Source of the DNA: an uncultured bacterium
Lineage (GTDB): Bacteria > Bacteroidota > Bacteroidia > Bacteroidales > UBA932
Length of the DNA stretch: 64,000 nucleotides
Direction of reading: 5' to 3'
Assembly: GCA_949300025.1 (NCBI GenBank)
Contig: CASGCS010000020.1
Location: 1 to 64,000 of the forward strand
Shown: piece by piece, positions 1-7,051 of the stretch
How positions within the stretch are numbered: position 1 is the first letter of the stretch
Layout: each line of letters starts with the position of its first letter
Notes under the pieces: generated by a model
Seen by the model: the letters and a program-made list of their open reading frames with translations, nothing else
The model's database searches: none
Told to the model about the DNA's origin: nothing
Program-made: the position numbers and the translations under genes

Positions 1-72
1 AGGGATTTACCAGACCGAACATTTACGGCCTAATGAAAAATAGGGGTGCCTTTCCGGATAATCAATAAAAAA

Positions 73-99
73 GAAGAATGACTTTCATAGCCATTCTTC
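73..99. terminator. bidirectional hairpin terminator
   Basis: Arms GAAGAATG and CATTCTTC are perfectly complementary around an 11-nt loop, with A-rich sequence on the left and an A-run on the right. It lies downstream of the minus-strand zinc-finger gene and probably ends that transcript. Bases 1-72 hold no gene I can support. Confidence 0.55.
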
Positions 100-171
100 A
101 AAAAATCATAGGTGAAATCTAAAAAAAATTTGGATTTAACTTAGAATTCGGCCTCCTTTGGTTACAACACG

Positions 172-423
172 TTACAATGCCGGAGCATGCCGACCCTTTA
201 GAGGACCGTTCGGGTGTCGCGGACAATTGGTTGCAGTCATCGAGGAAATGCTATTGAACGATTGCCCGCAGTATTTACAGGTATATTTGCTCTTTTCACT
301 TCCTTCATAGAGTTTATGCCTGCCTTTTAATGGGCCGTTAGGATGCCGCGCACAAGAGTTAGCTGTCAGGGACGATACTGAGGAAAACTTTTGTCCACAG
401 TATTCACAATAGAAGTTTGCCAT
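172..423 (-). CDS. small two-finger zinc-ribbon-like protein
   Basis: 83 residues made of two tandem copies of one motif. Each copy has C-x2-C, a Ser/Thr-rich stretch, then C-x2-H followed by PNGP and KG(R/K)H (copies at about residues 6-40 and 49-80). The Cys and His spacing indicates two zinc-binding knuckles. A close paralogue is encoded at 27824-28075, in the cargo of the mobile element, and matches over its whole length. It is the last gene of a minus-strand set after the FtsZ-like fragment protein and the exonuclease, with a 91-bp gap before it and a hairpin terminator after it. Function is unknown; nucleic-acid or protein binding through zinc is an inference from the motif. The start at 423 is supported by the identical MANFYCEYCGQ start of the paralogue. 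Confidence 0.7.
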   Translation of the reverse strand: MANFYCEYCGQKFSSVSSLTANSCARHPNGPLKGRHKLYEGSEKSKYTCKYCGQSFNSISSMTATNCPRHPNGPLKGRHAPAL

Positions 424-514
424 GGATTAGAGAATTAAATGGGTTAAACAATATAACGTTTTTCTGTCAAATAGACATTTATTATTATTCTGATATTTTC
501 ATAATCTCGCTATT

Positions 515-1006
515 TCACAGAATTATTTTCGCTATCTCGGCACAAGCCAGTGCATCGGCCAGGGCGTGATGGTGATTCTTCAGATCGAACCCGATGTGTC
601 CGGCTACCGTATCCAGTCGGTGATCGGGTAGTTCCGGAAATACTTTGCGCGATTGTCGGCACGTACAGAAAAACTCATAGTCGGGATACGACATTCCGTA
701 ATATTCAAAAACACTCCGCAGGCAACCCTCGTCGAACGAACTGTTGTGTGCCACCAAGGGCAAATTCGTAAGGACCGGGGCTATTTTCTGCCATACCACA
801 GGAAAGGGATCAGCGTGAGCCGTATCATGATAAGTCAAACCATGAATTTCCGTGGCCCAATCGCAATAATAATTCGGAGCCGGGCGTATCAACTCATAAA
901 ACGTATCCGATACCTTCTGATTTTTTACTATCACAATCCCAACACTGCACACGCTTTTGCGGTGGCTGTTGGCCGTTTCAAAATCTATTGCCGCAAAATC
1001 ATTCAT
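515..1006 (-). CDS. DEDDh-family 3'-5' exonuclease (DnaQ-like)
   Basis: 163 residues. Exo I motif AIDFETAN with the paired Asp and Glu is at residues 6-13, Exo II (VAHNSSFDEG) near residue 85, and Exo III with His and Asp (HHALADALACAE) near residue 147, so all metal ligands expected of a DEDDh exonuclease are present. The protein is essentially a bare exonuclease domain, as in the many stand-alone DnaQ-like proteins of Bacteroidales; it is not the replicative epsilon subunit on this evidence alone. It lies 20 bp downstream of the FtsZ-C-like gene and is probably cotranscribed with it. A paralogue is at 12434-12964. The likely activity is 3'-5' degradation of single-stranded DNA or RNA; the biological role is unknown. 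Confidence 0.85.
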   Translation of the reverse strand: MNDFAAIDFETANSHRKSVCSVGIVIVKNQKVSDTFYELIRPAPNYYCDWATEIHGLTYHDTAHADPFPVVWQKIAPVLTNLPLVAHNSSFDEGCLRSVFEYYGMSYPDYEFFCTCRQSRKVFPELPDHRLDTVAGHIGFDLKNHHHALADALACAEIAKIIL

Positions 1007-1026
1007 GTTATTCCATTATAATGGTT

Positions 1027-1350
1027 CTACCTCAAAAAGCATGTCTGTCGTAATCCGTCGGCTGTATCATCCGACTCGAAGCCCCATATCAGATCTTCCG
1101 AGCAAAGGTCGCGTATGGTACTTAATATTTGTTGGATTTCATCCAGTGTAAATCCCGGAGCCGCGGTTATACTCACTGCCATACGCCCACAAGGTCTGAT
1201 TTCATGTTCGGCAAAATGTGTCCGGATTTCAGCACAGAGGGCAGTTTCCGTATCGGCAGACAATCTGCACACGGAAAACAATTTTGTGGAGCTTTTGCCC
1301 ATCATTGTGAAAATATCCTCCAGATCTAAGGATATAACTGTCTGCTTCAT
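1027..1350 (-). CDS. orphan FtsZ C-terminal-domain-like protein
   Basis: 107 residues. The sequence aligns by eye with the C-terminal half of FtsZ. SLDLEDIFTMMG (residues 7-18) matches the T7 synergy loop region (NxDxxD then MG in FtsZ), keeping both Asp. SITAAPGFTLDEIQ (56-69) matches the NITAG-DL-LDE strand and helix, TIRDLCSEDLIWGF matches the TIR--...-I-G segment, and the protein stops just after the last beta strand. The GTP-binding N-terminal domain is absent. In FtsZ filaments the T7 loop inserts into the nucleotide pocket of the next subunit, so a free C-terminal domain could cap or poison FtsZ filaments; this is inference. It lies upstream of the exonuclease gene. A box TAGATTTG (minus strand) at 1364-1371 is just upstream. 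Alternative: a diverged ACT/ferredoxin-like fold with chance similarity. Confidence 0.6.
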   Translation of the reverse strand: MKQTVISLDLEDIFTMMGKSSTKLFSVCRLSADTETALCAEIRTHFAEHEIRPCGRMAVSITAAPGFTLDEIQQILSTIRDLCSEDLIWGFESDDTADGLRQTCFLR

Positions 1351-1667
1351 TTCTTTTTTCCTGCAAATCTATCGACCGGATATGCCAAACGACAGCTCTG
1401 CAGATAAAAATAAATTCTTAATCATTCGGTTTTGTCCTTTCGATACCTGTGTCGCAATTCGGCATAAGTATATTTTTTAAGAAACAAAAAGTCCATAACC
1501 TGCGTTGTAATCCGGCATGGATGTTTCTGCTGAAACCCGGTCAGAAGAAAGAGGTTCATACCCTTGCATATTACCTGCGGGGTTTAATCGTATTCATGTT
1601 GAATAAGGTACTTCCTGGCAGGGATAATTTACCCGTACCATTCCTCTTCAAGTGTTTTCTGATCCGG
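1351..1667. other. intergenic region between DprA-like and FtsZ-C-like genes
   Basis: About 317 bp with no convincing gene on either strand; short open frames here are continuations of frames shadowing the DprA-like gene. The minus-strand box TAGATTTG at 1364-1371, 13 bp before the start at 1350, suggests that the downstream genes have their own promoter. Confidence 0.4.
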
Positions 1668-2600
1668 TTATTCCAACATAAGCCTGTTGCAGTCATCCAA
1701 TGCAAGCCGCTGCCCCGGAATAATCGGAACCGCCCGGCCGCTGTCCAACAGATATTCATTACCAGAGTTCCGTTCGTTCCACTCGGCGAACGACACCGCA
1801 TAAATACTGCTCTCCCATCCGTCGTAGGAATACTCGTTATATTCCTGAGCAAAATGCACGGCATACATGGTTCCGCTGACTACAGGGCATTGGGCCACGA
1901 TAACGGATTGGGTCAACACCACCTGTATCCGGCAGCGGGCAACCAACCTCGTCGGGTTGGCTTTCACGCCGAATGTGTGCTCCGACAGAACAGCCCCTCC
2001 ATTTGCCAGAATTCTGTCCTGCAAGGCTTTATTCGATTTGGGATAAACAATATCTAGACCCGACGCCACGATGGCAACCGTCTGTCCGCCCGCATCAAGG
2101 CAGCCGCGATGAGCGGCCGTATCGCAACCCTCGGCCAGCCCGCTGATAACGACATGTCCAGCACCACCCATTTGCTCGGCCATGCGGCTTGCTGCAGCAA
2201 GCCCGTCCCTGTCTGCAGCACGGGAGCCTATGATTGTCACATTGTCTTCTCTGTTCAACAGTTCCCTATTTCCCAACACATGGATGAGAGGAGGTGCATC
2301 ATTTCCCAAACTGCAAAAATGGCGTGGATATTCATCGGCATAATACGGAATGGTCTCGACGCCGGCTTTCGCCTGCCTTTCCAATATATATCGGGCATTG
2401 TCCAATTCGCGATGCGATTTTTGGGCAATCTCCCTCAAATATCCGTTTGTCTGAACATCTCCCGGCATTTGCTTCGGGATAGTTCCCAGCAATTGCAGAG
2501 CCAGCAACTCATCTACATGCGGCACGGATGCCAGCCACTCTGCCCTTCGTTTCTTATGCTGCTCCTGCAGTTCATTCATCTTGTTTACCCATTCATTCAT
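1668..2600 (-). CDS. DprA/Smf-like (LOG-fold) DNA-processing protein
   Basis: 310 residues. An N-terminal helical region (1-100) is followed by a DprA Rossmann domain: IIGSR (about residue 124), VVISGLAEGCDTAAHRGCL (150-168), AIVASGLDIVYPKSN (174-188), then GGAVLSE (197-203). These are the hallmark motifs of the DNA-binding pocket of DprA. The usual RRNRI segment is altered (RLVARCRIQV) and the C-terminal winged helix of housekeeping DprA is absent, replaced by a short acidic tail. Housekeeping DprA loads RecA on incoming ssDNA; stand-alone divergent copies occur in defence neighbourhoods, where the role is unproven. It is divergent from a second, more degenerate DprA-like gene at 2993. Promoter box TACATTTG (minus strand) at 2628-2635. 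Confidence 0.8.
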   Translation of the reverse strand: MNEWVNKMNELQEQHKKRRAEWLASVPHVDELLALQLLGTIPKQMPGDVQTNGYLREIAQKSHRELDNARYILERQAKAGVETIPYYADEYPRHFCSLGNDAPPLIHVLGNRELLNREDNVTIIGSRAADRDGLAAASRMAEQMGGAGHVVISGLAEGCDTAAHRGCLDAGGQTVAIVASGLDIVYPKSNKALQDRILANGGAVLSEHTFGVKANPTRLVARCRIQVVLTQSVIVAQCPVVSGTMYAVHFAQEYNEYSYDGWESSIYAVSFAEWNERNSGNEYLLDSGRAVPIIPGQRLALDDCNRLMLE

Positions 2601-2743
2601 TTTTCCGAATAATTTACGACTTCAAGACAAATGTATTTCTCGCCTCTGCCAAATCAGAACACATCCGGTTATAATTCTATTGAGCCTTTATTTGGCATAT
2701 CCTGTGGCGCTTCACACGTCGTGGTCCGAAATTTTGGGGATGG

Positions 2744-2893
2744 AGATTGTCGTGGATGCCGATGTACGGATTTCGCCGCAGGAACTGACGGCCGGGTTTC
2801 TATGGGAGATTACCTACTACGGAGGTTCGGAGAAGATGGTAAAAGCAAACATCAAGAAGCGGTTCTCTTGCAACGGATCTTTCCTGTACGATT
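2744..2893 (+). pseudogene. possible C-terminal remnant of a small hypothetical gene
   Basis: One frame reads MEIVVDADVRISPQELTAG followed by FLWEITYYGGSEKM, which has the look of real coding sequence and resembles the end of small Bacteroidales proteins with a WEITFYG segment. There is no credible start or full domain. It fills part of the 390-bp gap between the divergent DprA-like genes. The rest of the gap holds only the two promoters. Confidence 0.3.
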
Positions 2894-2961
2894 GAACCTG
2901 CGAAAATACAGGAAAATGCAAGAACCGGCCGCTTATGCTGCAATTCAGCATAAGCGGCTGT

Positions 2962-2969
2962 TATCTTTG
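2962..2969 (+). promoter_or_regulatory. -7 promoter box of the second DprA-like gene
   Basis: TATCTTTG matches the Bacteroidetes TAnnTTTG -7 consensus and ends 23 bp before the ATG at 2993. Confidence 0.55.
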
Positions 2970-2992
2970 TCCGAAACCAAAATTCAACACCT

Positions 2993-4336
2993 ATGGCAAA
3001 CAATAAAATCATTACGCTCGAACCTTCCGACCCGGGTTATCCGTGGATATTCCGTGCTATGGGCAAGGAGATGCCGCAGAAAATCTGGGCACAAGGAGAT
3101 GTCGGGCTGTTGAAACATCCCCGGTTAGTGGCAGTAGCAGTCGCGCGAACGGACGATCAGAATGATTTCGCACGGATGTACGACATGGGCTTCAACTGTG
3201 TGGCGTACGACTATGTCATGGTCGGACTTGTTGCCGACATTGCGTTGCTTCGGGGCGCCACACTTCGCGGCAACAAGTGCATTATCCTTCTTGCGTCCGG
3301 GTTGAATCGGATAGGTTCCATGACGAAACAATACCTTTGCGAGGATATTCTGAGCAATGGCGGCCTGTTGCTCTCCGTGCAGCCGCCGGAAGTGAAGTCC
3401 TCTCCGTCGCATACGAAAGCCTGCATCCGTCTGCAAGTCGCTTTGGCCAATCCGATTATCGTCATTCAACATACCCCGAGCAACAATACAAGGTATGCAA
3501 TGAAAATCGCCCGGAAATTCGGGAAAAGGCTTTTTATCTGTGGCAGCAACGATGGCCCGGCCTGCCAATCCCTGTTGACGGGCGGCGGTGCTGACGATAT
3601 TTTCGATGCAACGGCACCCATGACGGCGGAGAATGAGCGTCGCCTGCTGCAGCTGGAGGAGGAGTGGCAGCGTATGCAGGCAGAGGAGCGGGCCAAAGGG
3701 ATGGAAGAATGGGCCAGACATCCCGCCAGGGAAGGAATGTCCTATGCTTTCATGGCTGCCAACGGCATTGATAGGGATCGACCTGAAGCAGCGAACGATA
3801 CGCGTGACAAGTCTGCCGATACGGAAGATCGCTCGGAAGAGACTTTTGACAAAGAGATGGAAGTCGAATATCAAGAATACGAGCTATGGTGCAGGCACGG
3901 CATGTCGAAGGACGACTGGTCGGCATTTCAAAATCTGGTCTATCGCCGGGAGATGGCCGCATGGCAAACTTTCGTTTTTAACGGTGGTCTCGGATCGGAC
4001 TTCGACGGGAAATTTATTTTCCCCATTCTCCGGTTCAAGATCGACCGGATGGCCGATTACTGGCGACATTTCTCGCACTGCATGAATGGCGACTATGTCC
4101 TTTCCCAGTTGGAACTGGCAAGCCGGCTGCTGCAGATCATTATCAAAGGAGGGAATGAAGGCGAGGATATGGAACGCTTACCGGCCCGTGTCAACCTCCG
4201 CAATAAGGAACGTTTCAAAGTCCGACACCACGGAGGAGGGTTCTACTTGGGGGAAGAGCAGGAAGTACGTTTCAATAAAGCCTTCTGCATCCTGTTCCGA
4301 CTGCTGCAGGACAATATCCTCTGCTGGTGGGACTGA
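2993..4336 (+). CDS. degenerate DprA-like protein with long C-terminal extension
   Basis: 447 residues. Residues 1-215 follow the DprA/LOG Rossmann layout: a beta strand VAVAVART where GSR is expected, IILLASGLNRIGS matching the AV-ASGLD strand, GGLLLSVQPP matching GGA-LSE, and LANPIIVIQHTPSNNTRYA matching the late strand with the S-G-T turn. The GSR and SGLA-GID motifs that bind DNA phosphate in DprA are lost. Residues 215-310 are charged and probably coiled or disordered, and 310-447 form an unrecognised Trp-rich domain. It is divergent from the better-conserved DprA-like gene at 2600, so the two may work as a pair with an active and an inactive Rossmann subunit. Ends 44 bp before a strong terminator. 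Function unknown. Confidence 0.6.
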   Translation: MANNKIITLEPSDPGYPWIFRAMGKEMPQKIWAQGDVGLLKHPRLVAVAVARTDDQNDFARMYDMGFNCVAYDYVMVGLVADIALLRGATLRGNKCIILLASGLNRIGSMTKQYLCEDILSNGGLLLSVQPPEVKSSPSHTKACIRLQVALANPIIVIQHTPSNNTRYAMKIARKFGKRLFICGSNDGPACQSLLTGGGADDIFDATAPMTAENERRLLQLEEEWQRMQAEERAKGMEEWARHPAREGMSYAFMAANGIDRDRPEAANDTRDKSADTEDRSEETFDKEMEVEYQEYELWCRHGMSKDDWSAFQNLVYRREMAAWQTFVFNGGLGSDFDGKFIFPILRFKIDRMADYWRHFSHCMNGDYVLSQLELASRLLQIIIKGGNEGEDMERLPARVNLRNKERFKVRHHGGGFYLGEEQEVRFNKAFCILFRLLQDNILCWWD

Positions 4337-4379
4337 TCCTCAGGAAACACCGGAGCACATTTTCAGTTAGTTTAATGCA

Positions 4380-4405
4380 AAAAGCCGCACGACATGGCGG
4401 CTTTT
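4380..4405 (+). terminator. intrinsic terminator
   Basis: Perfect 9-bp arms AAAAGCCGC and GCGGCTTTT around an 8-nt loop, 44 bp after the stop of the degenerate DprA-like gene. The symmetrical A/T ends let it serve the convergent ATPase gene as well. Confidence 0.75.
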
Positions 4406-4459
4406 GTAACATGGTTCAGGCAATTACCAGCCTGTGCGGCCGATTCCAACCGGCAATAT

Positions 4460-5602
4460 TTAATGCACCCATACTCCGTGCAACTCCCGCTTCAGCCACT
4501 CTTTCATTACCGGATCGGGAATTACCACTTGGCGTTTCTCGACCTCGATAAGCTCTTTCTTGACCAACGCTCGCTTTACAATGCTGACATTGGCCGACGA
4601 ACCGAGCTGGTATTTCTGCAAAACCTCCTGCGTGGTAAACTCACTGTGAACCCCATCTATGACAGCTCGCAGGAAATTCATCTGATAGGTAGTAAGGCTC
4701 TCGGTTTGTTTCTCGAACAGCGGCGTATTCTGGTCGATAATATCTTGGTACGCTTCCTCGAAATCCTGCTCCGTTGCGACTTTGTCAGTATGAATCCATA
4801 CCAACCATGCCAACTGCTGTACATACGAAGAGTGATTGTCTACTATTTGACATATTTTTCCTGCCAGTTCTCTTGAAATCTGCTTGCCCGTGGCCTCGAA
4901 ACGACCACAGATGTAGTCAATCCAATCCGGCGTGGCGATCTTCTGCAAATAGATGGCGTCGCCGAACTTGTAAAACGGCAGGCTCTTTTTCTCGAACAGT
5001 TCGTTCATCAGATGTTTCTTGCTGCCGAACAAACAATAAGAGACCGATTTCTGCAACTGCCATACGGAACGCAACCGCTTCTGGAATGTCTTGGAATCCT
5101 TGAACTCGGCGATCTGCTGGAACTCATCGATGCAGACGACGATATTATAACCTTTTTTCTGTGCTATCTTTTCGGGAAGTTGCAGGATTTCGTCGATGTC
5201 GCTGCTCTTGGGATTCAGTTCGAGCGATATGGAGAAGTCCGTCATCGGGTCCGGCCCTATCGAGATTTTGGGACTGACACGGGAAAGGAATAATTTGATA
5301 TTCTCCAGCCATTCATCCACCTTCGAGGAGGTCTGTTTGAGAACGGCGGACGCAAAAGCATCGTAAAAATCCCGGTCGCTGCGACACGAGAAAATGTCGA
5401 TATAAACGATTTTCAAATTATCGGACTGTGCCAGACGAGACACCTTCTGCACCAAAGAAGTCTTACCCCAGCGACGAGGCGAAATCAGCACGGTATTGAC
5501 ACCATGCCGGAAATTCAACAGCAGACGTTCCGTTTCTTTCTCCCTGTCGGTAAAATTATCGCCCGATGTAGCAACGCCAAATATAAAAGGTTTGTTCTCC
5601 AT
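4460..5602 (-). CDS. AAA ATPase (archaeal-type ATPase_2 family)
   Basis: 380 residues from the ATG at 5602; upstream in-frame codons reach 5767 but the conserved N-terminus (MENKPFIFGVATSGDNFTDRE) starts here. Walker A reads SPRRWGKTSLV (about residues 42-52), the RRWGK form typical of this family, and Walker B is IVVCIDEFQQI (about 157-167). The C-terminal third contains a winged helix. ATPase_2 proteins are common in Bacteroidales and archaea; their targets are mostly unknown and some act in defence or toxin contexts. Minus-strand box TATATTTG at 5627-5634 lies 25 bp upstream and is flanked by AT-rich repeats. Monocistronic, convergent with the degenerate DprA-like gene. Confidence 0.8.
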   Translation of the reverse strand: MENKPFIFGVATSGDNFTDREKETERLLLNFRHGVNTVLISPRRWGKTSLVQKVSRLAQSDNLKIVYIDIFSCRSDRDFYDAFASAVLKQTSSKVDEWLENIKLFLSRVSPKISIGPDPMTDFSISLELNPKSSDIDEILQLPEKIAQKKGYNIVVCIDEFQQIAEFKDSKTFQKRLRSVWQLQKSVSYCLFGSKKHLMNELFEKKSLPFYKFGDAIYLQKIATPDWIDYICGRFEATGKQISRELAGKICQIVDNHSSYVQQLAWLVWIHTDKVATEQDFEEAYQDIIDQNTPLFEKQTESLTTYQMNFLRAVIDGVHSEFTTQEVLQKYQLGSSANVSIVKRALVKKELIEVEKRQVVIPDPVMKEWLKRELHGVWVH

Positions 5603-5631
5603 ATATGCGCAAGAGTTATACAGTACAAATA

Positions 5632-5677
5632 TAAGTAATATTTTTATTACTAATAACAATATTACTAATACGGGTAT
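5632..5677. repeat. AT-rich direct and inverted repeats upstream of the ATPase gene
   Basis: TATTACTAATA occurs twice within 30 bp, and AGTAATA-TTTT-TATTACT forms an inverted repeat with the first copy. The cluster lies next to the ATPase promoter and could be an operator array. It is also simply very AT-rich. Confidence 0.4.
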
Positions 5678-5878
5678 TATAACCGCTTTTAAGACATGAC
5701 TCGCATTGGCTACCACATTCGAACTTTCGTGTCGTAATAGGATTTTCAAATACCTGACATTTGCCAATCCGGTTTATCTCCGGGCTTGCCCGTGTGCCAA
5801 TAGAATTCCGTAGAGGGGGCATATTTATATCTCGATATAAGAGCCTAATACCCTACTCGCCTTTCGGCGGCGGGTGGA

Positions 5879-6433
5879 GTGCCACTCAATCTGCAAGCAG
5901 AGGCGATAGGATTATCCGATACACAATGGACAATAGAGTGGAATGAAGGTTATGTAGCGGATGTTATCGGGAATAAGTTTCTGGCTGGTAATTCTGACAT
6001 ACCGGCTTATAATATTTTGACAAACATAGGTAAGGCTCTTGCCGGAAAAGTCGTTTCCGAAGACGAACGGAATAATCTGTGGAACAGGCTGATTTTCTGC
6101 AATTTCTTTCAGGGGCCTGTAACTAATTTGAGAAATGCGTCGGATGGTCAGATTGAAGCAGGGCAGAAGGCTTTCTTGCAAGTACTTGAAAAGTACGCAC
6201 CTGATCGGGTTATTGCATGCGAACCGTTGTATGGTTATCTTCCGAATGATGGGCGCCAGGGGCCTGAGGTTATATTGTCTTCTCCTTGGAAAGACGGGAA
6301 AATCTACAGCACCGAAACATGGATGTATCCTCTGCCGTATGGTAAGGAATGCAAGGTCATGCCAATTGCCAATCCGGGCGGAGGCTTCCCGTGGGATTAC
6401 TGGCATGAACTTATCGTTGAATTTTTTAAATAG
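5879..6433 (+). CDS. 5'-truncated uracil-DNA-glycosylase-like protein
   Basis: 184 residues from a GTG; the frame is open only to 5849 and has no ATG. The protein matches the C-terminal two thirds of the UDG-like protein at 25706-26386 (shared blocks LWNRLIFCNFFQ / VWDYVAFTNYVQ, the RVIACEP / VIFVWGT strand, and a closing DYWHEL / AYWSQAL segment). The N-terminal strand with the GDSFY motif is missing, and the HPS motif that in UDG-fold enzymes lines the active site is replaced by NPG. It is followed after 6 bp by the membrane protein gene. Probably a truncated, inactive relative, or a protein repurposed with its partner; could be a pseudogene. Confidence 0.5.
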   Translation: MPLNLQAEAIGLSDTQWTIEWNEGYVADVIGNKFLAGNSDIPAYNILTNIGKALAGKVVSEDERNNLWNRLIFCNFFQGPVTNLRNASDGQIEAGQKAFLQVLEKYAPDRVIACEPLYGYLPNDGRQGPEVILSSPWKDGKIYSTETWMYPLPYGKECKVMPIANPGGGFPWDYWHELIVEFFK

Positions 6434-6439
6434 GATGTC

Positions 6440-6955
6440 ATGAGCGATACATTCAAATTCTGGCTTGTTGCCAATTTCGGGATAATATTGACGGTCATAT
6501 CAATGTCTGTCAGCGCAGCATTGGCCTTTGCCATAGGCGGGACTAAATTTTGGGGTGATGCTTCCAGTCTTGTACCCGTTTTCGTTGTGACGGCATTCTT
6601 TGTGGCATGTCCCGGAAAGAAAATCAGCGAAAGTCTGAGCATTTATACCGTTCTCATTTGTTTCCTCACTGGAGCATCCGTCAATGAGTTCGATGATTTC
6701 AGCGTTATACTTAAGTCCTGGTTCTTCATTTATTGTTGTGTATGCCTTGTGGGCTCATGGGTGGTTTCCGGAATCTTGATGCCGTTTGTAAGTGCCAATA
6801 TTGATGAAATCGTCTCCAGATGCATGAGATACCGCAACATCAACGTAGACCTTTTCGAGTTCAAATGGAAATACATGATAGCACTGTTCCTGGATATTTC
6901 CAGAGCCGTTTTCGGAAATGCTGTCATCTTTGGGTTCGTCATAAGTCAGCCATGA
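6440..6955 (+). CDS. small membrane protein of unknown function
   Basis: 171 residues with about four hydrophobic segments: residues 9-33, 45-58 with 66-80 forming a loop-rich stretch, 91-112, and 143-168. No signal peptide cleavage site and no catalytic motif is visible. It follows the truncated UDG-like gene by 6 bp, so the two are cotranscribed. In the mobile element at 26386 the intact UDG-like gene is likewise followed by a membrane protein, but that one is larger and not obviously homologous. The pairing suggests a membrane effector or anchor; this is inference. Confidence 0.6.
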   Translation: MSDTFKFWLVANFGIILTVISMSVSAALAFAIGGTKFWGDASSLVPVFVVTAFFVACPGKKISESLSIYTVLICFLTGASVNEFDDFSVILKSWFFIYCCVCLVGSWVVSGILMPFVSANIDEIVSRCMRYRNINVDLFEFKWKYMIALFLDISRAVFGNAVIFGFVISQP

Positions 6956-6958
6956 CCT

Positions 6959-6972
6959 GATAAAATTTTATC
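6959..6972. terminator. palindrome after the membrane protein gene
   Basis: GATAAAATTTTATC is a perfect 14-bp palindrome directly after the stop codon. It is short for a terminator and may merely isolate the operator that follows. Confidence 0.3.
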
Positions 6973-6980
6973 TGAAAATT

Positions 6981-7011
6981 CCCACTTGTGTCATGGTATG
7001 GCATAAGTGAG
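6981..7011. promoter_or_regulatory. 31-bp palindromic operator, copy 1
   Basis: Left arm CCCACTTGTGTCAT pairs with right arm ATGGCATAAGTGAG at 11 of 14 positions around a 3-nt centre. The -7-like box TATTTTCG starts at 7015, leaving 3 bp between them, the same spacing as in the copies at 25280 and 28134. This placement over the -33 region is typical of repressor binding. The likely ligand protein is the WYL regulator encoded downstream. Confidence 0.65.
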
Positions 7012-7051
7012 AATTATTTTCGTGCGCAAATGAGCATATTATAGATTAAAA

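Noticed and set aside
1449..2057. Plus-strand open frame of 202 codons
   Set aside because: It is antisense to the DprA-like gene, whose motifs are clear.
3125..3874. Minus-strand open frame of 249 codons
   Set aside because: Antisense to the degenerate DprA-like gene, His/Arg-rich, no family resemblance.
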